Shown: positions 1 through 6,114 of the stretch, one piece after another
Layout: every line of letters begins with the position of its first letter
Numbering within the stretch: position 1 is the first letter of the stretch
Assembly (NCBI GenBank): GCA_001275005.1
Contig: JWZX01001229.1
Coordinates: forward strand, 1 to 13,896
Direction of reading: 5' to 3'
From: Chrysochromulina tobinii
Taxonomy: Eukaryota; Haptophyta; Prymnesiales; Chrysochromulinaceae
DNA length: 13,896 nucleotides
Position numbers and translations under genes: made by a program
Notes under the pieces: model-generated
The model's input: the letters and a program-made list of their open reading frames with translations, nothing else
What the model was told of the DNA's origin: nothing
Databases searched by the model: none

Positions 1-483
1 CGGGCACGGTAGCAACAGGAAGCGTCAGCGCATTGCAAGGCGGTGTGGGACGGCGTCCGAGAATAACCGGGGGAGGCGACGATGGTGCGATTGTCTCCAC
101 GCGCCGCGCCCCGCCATCTAGTCTCCACGCGCCGCGCCCCCTGCCATCGTCGCCTCCCCGCCTGGTGCGTGTGCGTAACCCACAGAGGCTGCCTCGCCGG
201 CGTTCCGCCGCAGGCCTGTGCGCGCCCGCCGCCGACCCGCCCGGCTGCGTGGGGAGGCGTCCGTAGGTGGCGTCCGCGGTTTCCACCGGGTCCGGGTGCT
301 AGTTTTTGTATAGAGAGACGAAAAGAAAAGCGGGTCCCCAGCCCTCGCCCCCTGGGCCCATATCCCTGACCCAGAAAATCGAATCGGTGGAGCTGAAACC
401 GGGTAGTGCGCCAGTCTCTCTCTGAAAAAGACGCCCTCTTGTGCTTTTTTGCGCCACGGATCGAGCATGGGTGCGCGGCCCTC
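1..483. other. 5' flank of the knuckle/Tudor gene
   Basis: No gene was recognised here; this stretch is taken as promoter plus 5' UTR of the plus-strand gene that starts at 484 or 637. It holds an inverted repeat (70-85 with 144-159) and a direct repeat (93-117 and 121-147). A TATA-like stretch lies near 304-313 (TTTTTGTATA), and a pyrimidine-rich CTCTCTCT-type patch near 412-421 could mark transcription initiation. The downstream reading frame stays open back to 406, but that end has only a GTG codon, which is not a credible eukaryotic start. An upstream exon cannot be excluded. Confidence 0.4.
70..159. repeat. Perfect 16-bp inverted repeat enclosing a direct repeat
   Basis: Bases 70-85 read GGGGAGGCGACGATGG and bases 144-159 are their exact reverse complement, with a 58-nt spacer. 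Inside and overlapping the right arm, 93-117 is repeated at 121-147 (about 25 nt, differing mainly by a two-base insertion). Either a stem-loop in the 5' leader or a rearrangement scar would explain it. No known element was recognised. Confidence 0.7.
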
Positions 484-3400
484 ATGAATCCAGCCGCACG
501 CGAGCGGCGGCGCAGCCTCGCCCGAGCGCTCCACCCTATCACTGCCGACTTGTGCGCTTGCTCACCTGCTCCTCTGCGCTCTGTGCGCCTCCCCGACACG
601 ACAGCAGATGACAACAAAGATGGCGGCGACAAGCCCATGCCCAGGCGCGTAGATCTCTGTGGCACCTATGGCTGCACCTTGCCAAATAATCATCGCGGCC
701 TCCACCAATTCCCCCAAGACGAAAGCCGACGCAAACGCTCCAAGCCAGACTCGTCGTCGCAACCGACGGGGCGCGAGAGCATCAAGTTTGATCGCGAGCC
801 CGATCCCACGTCTACCTCCGAGCCTGGACCCGTCCCCGATGGCGAGCCGGATGGTGAGCCCGATGGCGAAATCGATGGCGATTGCACTGGCGACGACGTC
901 GAAGACGAGGACGAGGACGACGTTGAAGACGATGACGACGTTGAGGACGAGGACAACGAGGAGGACGCAGAGGAAGGCGAGGAAGCGATGGATCAGCCAG
1001 AGCAAGACGACGAGGAGGAGGAGGGGGAAGCAGACGATCCGGATCCGATCGGAGCGGGCGGTCGGGCATCCTCAAGGGCCCCCTTCGACAAGAGTCGGCA
1101 GCGCCCGTGCAAGAAGACGCCGTACTGTTCGCGCTGGCACAACCACCCGGGCTTATGCAAGACGCCGCAGCAGTGCGAGAAGCATCCCAAATGCTGGCGG
1201 CCGTTCAAGCATCAGGGCAAATGCATGATCCCCGCGCCGTGCCTCAAGGACCCGCGCTGCGCGCGCGCCCAGGGCCACTCGGGCATCTGCCGCATGGTCA
1301 AGCTCCCCGGCTTTGACGATGCTCTGCCGGTGAGTCGCAAGGAGTACAAGGGGGCAAGGGTGGAGTTCAAGGGGGCAAGGGTGGAGCTCAAGGGGGCAAG
1401 GGTGGAGTTCAAGGGGGCAAGGGCCGTGCCCAAGCTGTCCAGACCGACAGCCGCCCGATCCGCGGAGGCGGCGGCCGCCGCGGAGGCGGCGGCGGCGGTC
1501 TCGTCAAGTCGGGGCCGCGCCGCCATCCAGGCCGCGCTCGAGTTCGTGCCCGGACCCATGCCCGAGGGCGACGGGACCGAGGCCGATCAGGCGCAGCTGG
1601 CCCACATCAACCCGTATCGGTGCACGCGCCACCACCTGTGCGTACGCGGGCGCAAGCACCCGGGCCTGTGCAAGATGCTCGACGCCTACGCGCCCGTCAT
1701 CGACCGCATCCTTGGCAAGGCCAGCACGACCATCTACTTGCAGGGTCGCCCCGTCTCGCAGCAAGTGTACCTCGTGCAGCACGAGGGTCGCTCGCGCGCC
1801 CAGGCGATTTGGGAGCCTGCCACTCGTATCCTCGACGACCTCGCGTTCCAGGCCTTCGAAAATGAGATCGAGCCGGTGCGCCGCTTTGCCCGACCGTCCG
1901 ACACGGCCGGCGACGACGCGAGAGAGGAGCCGAGCGGTGCGGCCAACGATCCCGCGAATGGCGTCATCCTGCCCGCGCGCAAGGGCGAGGCGAATGAGCC
2001 GACTCCGCCGCCGCCGCTGGCCAGTCGCAAGAGTCGCGCTGGAGTGTCTGCGGAAGGTGAGGGGGAGGTTGGTGAGGAGGAGGGCGAGGACGACGTCGGG
2101 GAGGAGGACGAGGACGACTCGCGCAATGTGTACGACTCGGAGGGGCGGCGGCTCTGCAACACCTTTGGGTGCACGCTGCTCAACAACCACTTTGGGCTGC
2201 ACAAGCTGCCCTCCGTCGAGAACAACGAAGGGCGACAGAAGCGCCAGTCGTCGCAGATCAACTTTAGGAAGCTCGCGTCCAAGGGGCTCGAGCGCGCGGA
2301 GATCGGGCAAGGGCGGCAGCTCGGCAAGCCCGACGCGGTCCTCGAGAGAATGCGAGAGAAGAAGAAGGCGATGCGCCTCCCAGAGCCCGAGCCGCTGCTC
2401 CGCCCGCACGAGGGCATCTCCGCGCTGCTCGCAGGCGAAGACCTCGCCGAGCTCGAGGACGACGCCGACGCCGATGCCGACGCCGACGAGGAAGTGTGGT
2501 CCGCGGGCCAAAAGATCAAGCGGCACAAGAGTGAGACGGACGGCGGCGAGGCTGGCGGCGGTGGCTCCATTCGCTCGCGGCCCAACCACAAGTTTGGCAT
2601 TGGCTCGCGCGTGCGGTACCTGCGCCCGGGCTCGGCGCAGGGGTGTGGCGGCACCATCGTCGACGCCAAGTGCGGCTACTGGGTCGTCTCGATCGACGGC
2701 GGGCCGCGCGCGCCCGTGTACGCGCGCGCCTCGATGCTCGAATCGCTCGAGGGTGGTGAGGTGGCGCCCGCCGGGAGTGCCCGTGACAGCGCGCTCTACT
2801 CGTCGCAGGCCCAGGGCGCCGTCTCGGGCGCGATGGTTGGGCTGAGTGCGCGGGCGGCATCGAAGCAGCGGGAGGACATGGGCGCCGAGGACATGGGCGG
2901 CGACGGTAGCTTCAGCTGCGGCTACTGCGGGCGCAAGCTCGCCAACGCAGGCTCGCACGCCAACCACGAGCGCGCGTGCGCCGCTGCGCTGCAGCTCAAG
3001 GTCTATCCGAACCCAAACCGACTGATTGCATGCTGATGGCCACTCATGCTGAGCCCTGATGACTTCCCTCATCAGGTCTATCCGGACGATTCCGCGCAGA
3101 GGCGCAACCCAGGCGCGGACAGCCAGTGCCGTCGCAACCCGCTGTGCGTGCGTGGGCTGCGCCACCGGGGGCTGGGCGGCCCGTGCCGGCTCAGCGGCGA
3201 GCCGGGGGTGCTTCCCAAGCGGCCGAGCGGCAAGCAGAAGCTCAAAGGACGGAAGCCCGGCAGCCGCAGCGGCCCCTCGGGCCGCAGTGGGCGGCGCAAG
3301 CCCAAGCACGATGTGGAGGTGGACGATGAGGAGGAGGGAGAGGAGGAGGAGGAGGAGGAGACCCCCTATGAGGGCGGCGGCGGCGGCGGCGGCGGCGGCT

Positions 3401-5043
3401 CCTCTCGCGCGGGCGGCGGCGATGGGCAGCGCGCTCGCCCGACCTCAACTCGCCAGATCAAGAAGACGACCATCCCGGGGCGGGTGGGGCACGCGATTGT
3501 GGGGCGTACCATCGAGGTCTTCTGGCAGGCGGACGGATGGCAGGAGGGGCGTGTACTCAGCTACAACCCGGCGACGGGCAAGCACACTGTCGAGTACACG
3601 CACCAGGGAGCCATAGAGCAGCTGACCCTCGCCAAGGAGCAATGGCGGCAGGACGAGCCGGAGACCGAGTACGATTCAAGTGAGGAGGACGAAGAGGGCG
3701 AGGAGGGCGAGGGCGGCGAGGAGGGCGAGGAGGGCGAGGAGGGCGACGACGGAGAGGAGGGCGACGAGGGCGACGAAGGCGAGGAGGGCGAGGAGGGCGA
3801 GGAGGGAGCCATGGCATCGGAGGCAGACGTCCCCGATGGCGGCGTCGAGGCCCTGCTGGCCATGTCCGCGCTCGTGAACGCGGCGATCAAAGTCCGCAAC
3901 CCGGGCAAGGCACGGGAGAGCGGGAGAGGCCTGCCACGCGTGTCGGTCAAGGAGGGACGCGCCGGCGCCTCTGGAAAACTGCCAAAGGGCGTGGCACCCG
4001 CGTCGAAGCGAGCGCCCACCTCAGCGCCCACCGCGCAACGTACAGCGAGCGCGGGCGCCGAGTTGGGCAGTGGCGCGGCCCTCGCGCGCATCGGCTCGAT
4101 CAGTGGCGACCGAGGTGGCGGCCGGGCCGAGGCAGAGCTCTCATTCGAGCCCATGCACCTCGAGCTCACAAACGTGAAGCCCCAGTGGCTGATGGTGCAG
4201 CTCACTCAGAATACTGTGCAGGGCGCCAGGCGCCGCGTCAAGTCGCTGCCGGATGCCTGGCTCGGTGTGCACCTCGCCAACCGGCCGACGGCATGCATCG
4301 GTGACGCTGAGCGTTGCTGCCCCATCCCAAAGCTGTCGCCCGGCGGCCAGCTGTGCATTCGGCAGGCCGATCTCGCGGGGCTCGCCGACGGCCTCTACCA
4401 GTTTGCTCTGTACTCGCGCCACCTGTGCGTCGCCTCGACCCTCGCCATACGATTTCGGCAGAACCGCTTCACGGATGAAATCTATGAGCCGAACTGTGAA
4501 CCAGCCGATGACGAGGAGCCCACGACGGAGGGCAAGCGGAGGAGAGGCGCCGGGGGTGCCAAGCGGCAGCGCGTGTCGAGCCGCTCGGCACGGCGCGCGA
4601 AGGGCGCCAAGGTGCGGCGGGCGGCGGGCAGTCTCGCTGCGGACGCCGAGGAGGACGCCGAGGAGGAGGTGAGCGACCTCGGGGGGGGGGAGAGTGAAGA
4701 GGGCGAGGGCGAGGAGGAGGACGAGCGGCCCAACCCGCTGCTCGCGGCCGTCACAGCGCTTGCGAGCGGCCGGGGGCTCGGTGCTGAGGAGGTTGACGAG
4801 CCTGAAGACGAAGGGCACGCAGCCGCCTCGTCAGGAGGCGCGCCGGAGGATGATGAGGCCGAAGGGGAGGTGGACGAAGAAGCGGGCGGACACGCGGACG
4901 CAGAGATGGAGGCCGAAGCGGCGGATGGCGACGAGCTTGCGGCTGCGGAGGAGGGCGCCGTGATGGGCGGAGGCCTGGCTGCGCAGAGCGATGAGGATGG
5001 CGTGTTGGGCGCCGTGTTGGGCGCCGTGATGGACGAGGATTGA
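484..5043 (+). CDS. Multi-knuckle zinc-binding, Tudor-like nuclear protein (two exons)
   Basis: I do not recognise a named family. The reading is join(484..3000, 3076..5043), about 1,494 residues. In order: knuckle 1 (59-74); an acidic Asp/Glu run; knuckles 2-4 (209-269); a four-copy KGARVEF repeat; knuckle 5 (380-396); knuckle 6 (558-573); an SH3/Tudor-like barrel (about 703-757); a C2HC finger C-x2-C-x12-H-x3-C (812-832); then after the splice, knuckle 7 (857-876), a poly-Gly run, a PDS5-like Tudor barrel (975-1031), an acidic EEG-repeat run, a possible beta-sandwich (about 1199-1302), a basic NLS-like stretch (about 1325-1355) and an acidic tail. These parts suggest a nuclear chromatin or nucleic-acid binding protein; that is inference. 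The join is supported by the shared frame, GT-AG ends and a knuckle just past the junction. The ATG at 484 is the first in frame; 637 (MPRRVDLCG) is a shorter alternative giving 1,443 residues. Without splicing, the first exon would stop at 3036. Confidence 0.72.
1348..1424 (+). repeat. 21-bp coding minisatellite (KGARVEF repeat)
   Basis: A 21-nt unit beginning AAGGGGGCAAGGGTGGAG is present about 3.7 times in tandem (starts at 1348, 1369, 1390 and 1411). It encodes KGARVEF, KGARVEL, KGARVEF and KGARAVP. The unit is a multiple of three, so copy-number change keeps the frame. It gives an alternating basic/hydrophobic linker between knuckles 4 and 5. Confidence 0.85.
3001..3075 (+). other. Intron 1 of the knuckle/Tudor gene (75 nt, GT-AG)
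   Basis: The donor reads CTCAAG|GTCTAT and the acceptor CCCTCATCAG|GTCTAT. A CTGATGAC branch-like site and a pyrimidine tract precede the acceptor. The intron is phase 0 and 75 nt long. Retained, it ends translation at 3034-3036 (TGA); removed, the two long open frames join in the same frame and bring knuckle 7 close behind the C2HC finger. The motif AGGTCTATCCG occurs at both borders (2999-3009 and 3074-3084), so the GT-AG placement is picked from a short ambiguous window. Confidence 0.75.
3374..3402 (+). repeat. GGC trinucleotide run (poly-Gly)
   Basis: A run of GGC codons gives a poly-Gly linker between the acidic stretch at about 3325-3366 and the Tudor-like barrel at 3481-3651. It is a slippage-prone microsatellite in frame. 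Confidence 0.8.
3481..3651 (+). other. Tudor-like domain (PDS5/plant-chromatin type)
   Basis: The stretch contains VGRTIEVFW, a charged WQEGRVLSYNP turn, KHTVEY and a closing LTLAKEQW. This is the layout of the Tudor barrels in PDS5-like and plant chromatin proteins (V-G-x-x-I-x-V-W-W, then E-G-x-V-x-S-Y, K-H-x-V-x-Y, and L-x-L-x-K-E-x-W). Such barrels often read methylated histone tails, but the methyl-lysine cage cannot be confirmed by eye. It is a domain of the gene at 484-5043. Confidence 0.65.
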
Positions 5044-5323
5044 TGAGAATGGCGACCAAAAGGAGGACGGCTACTGAATGTCCCGACGCGCCATGGCCTG
5101 CACGGAGGGCCGCTCGTACGCAGACCCTGCCGTGCGCAGGCCGTGGATGCGCCGTGATGAGCCCTTGCATGCCGTGGCGCGTCGTGATGAGCACTGCCGT
5201 ATGCAGGCCGTGGATGCGTCGGCCGCCTCGCCAACCACACCGTCAGTTACAGCACACTGTCAGTTACAGTCTCCTCGATACGCCGGGAGGCTTCTGAGCG
5301 GCCGTATCCGCGACCGTGCACCG

Positions 5324-5620
5324 TCAGTCATCCGAGTCAAAAGCGCGGCGGCATCGCCACAGGCCCTTTAGATGAACAGATTGAACACGTGAAAGCCGTG
5401 CCTTCACCGGAACCGGGTCGGGTGACGGGTCTTGAACGCTTAACGTCACCGTGAGGTCGTCGTCTCGTGTGCCGTCTGCGGTGCCTGTGTTTGCGCCTTT
5501 CGGGGGTAGACGGTAGTGCAGTACACGACAGTCGCCTTTCACAGTATCGCCAGAGTTTGACGCCACCGTGGTCGTATACGGTGCGAGATTTGATTTTGAA
5601 CCACGCGGCACGTGGGACAT
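5324..5620 (-). other. Possible small ORF of unlike composition (98 aa), doubtful
   Basis: An ATG at 5620 opens a 98-residue frame that ends at 5324. The product is not Arg/Pro-rich like the usual shadow frames here; it is Thr/Val/Asp-rich and looks beta-prone (DDDLTVTLSVQD). Third-position GC is much lower than in the neighbouring genes, with many AAA, ACA, TCA and GTT codons. It could be a decayed or foreign gene fragment, or chance. No family was recognised. Confidence 0.18.
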
Positions 5621-5870
5621 CGCAAGATAATTAGCCACGCGTGTGTGGCAACGCTTCGCGGTGCTAGTTTACCTACCGCGTGACCGGAGCGCGTTACTCG
5701 TTTCGCGCGGTGTCCGGCTGTCCGCGCCGGTCCGCATTTCGAAAAAGGGCGCGCCCCCCACGAGGTGGCTACATGACGCGAAGAGACTCCCAGGGAGCGT
5801 CTAGCCAGATGGAGATGCTCATCTTTCCGTGCGATGGTCGATGCACCATGCAAAACATCGCCAATCTCCC

Positions 5871-5956
5871 TGAGCCCATCTCTGCGCAATCTCCACCGGC
5901 CGTTGAGCCCATCTCTGCGCGATCTCCATCTCCGCGCGATCTCCATCTCTGCGCGC
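5871..5956. repeat. Imperfect intergenic minisatellite
   Basis: A 25-nt unit beginning TGAGCCCATCTCTGCGC occurs at 5871-5895 and 5904-5928 with one mismatch. Shorter 17-nt and 11-nt derivatives (TCTCCGCGCGATCTCCA and TCTCTGCGCGC) follow directly to 5956. It lies about 160-240 nt past the MetRS stop codon. Confidence 0.75.
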
Positions 5957-6114
5957 ACCGAATGCGGCACCGCACGGGGCCATACGCGCGTTTGCCCGGT
6001 CGCGTCGCCCACGAGACGCGTTGCAGATCCGCCTCCGCTACCTCGGTCGCGCATCAGCAAAGCATGCATGCCAGTCAGACATGGCAGCGAGGCGTCTGAC
6101 CCATATCCCTTTAC

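Larger units (their letters stand above)
658..3186 (+). repeat. Seven-copy Cys/His knuckle repeat family within the protein
   Basis: Two subtypes are visible. Type A is C-x4-C-x5-H-x3-H, at 658-705 and 2155-2202, each with NNH and GLH. Type B is C-x5-C-x5-H-x3-C, at 1108-1158, 1174-1224, 1240-1290 and 1621-1671. A seventh copy at 3127-3186 in exon 2 has a longer last spacer, C-x5-C-x5-H-x6-C. The regular four-ligand spacing strongly suggests small zinc-binding units. I cannot name the family. The H-x-GLC/GLH ending is shared by most copies, so they probably arose by internal duplication. Confidence 0.75.
5044..6114. other. Convergent intergenic region holding both 3' ends
   Basis: The plus-strand gene stops at 5043 and the minus-strand MetRS stops at 6115, so this 1,071-nt stretch must hold both 3' UTRs. 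I see no convincing gene. It contains a near-duplicate (GCAGGCCGTGGATGCG at 5136 and 5203), a tandem GTCAGTTACAG pair near 5242-5270, a patch of lower GC around 5300-5700, and an imperfect minisatellite at 5871-5956. No AATAAA signal and no tRNA B-box were found. Confidence 0.6.

Noticed and set aside
1330-1442. Possible intron from CCG|GTGAGT at 1330 to an AG near 1442 that would remove the KGARVEF repeat
   Set aside because: The donor is good but the frame is open throughout, the acceptor lacks a clear pyrimidine tract, and nothing in the protein demands removal.
1504-3309. A 601-codon open frame on the minus strand opposite the knuckle/Tudor gene
   Set aside because: It is a shadow frame made possible by high GC. 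It shows no domain, while the plus strand has regular Cys/His motifs and Tudor-like sequence over the same bases. It also crosses the intron.
5601-5649. Small hairpins CCACG-N5-CGTGG (5601-5615) and GCCAC-N6-GTGGC (5634-5649); the first stem also occurs at 11315-11329
   Set aside because: Five-base stems are expected by chance in over 1 kb of GC-rich spacer, and no shared position relative to gene ends was found.
5871-5956. CRISPR-like spaced repeats
   Set aside because: Units are adjacent or nearly so, of uneven length, without unique spacers, and in a eukaryotic setting. A degenerate minisatellite explains them.
5539-6099. Open frames on both strands in the intergenic region (139 codons on plus, 176 on minus)
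   Set aside because: They are Arg/Ser/Pro-rich, partly translate the minisatellite, and match no family I can see.
5044-6114. tRNA or other structured RNA gene
   Set aside because: No B-box-like GGTTCGAATCC motif or cloverleaf arms were found on either strand.
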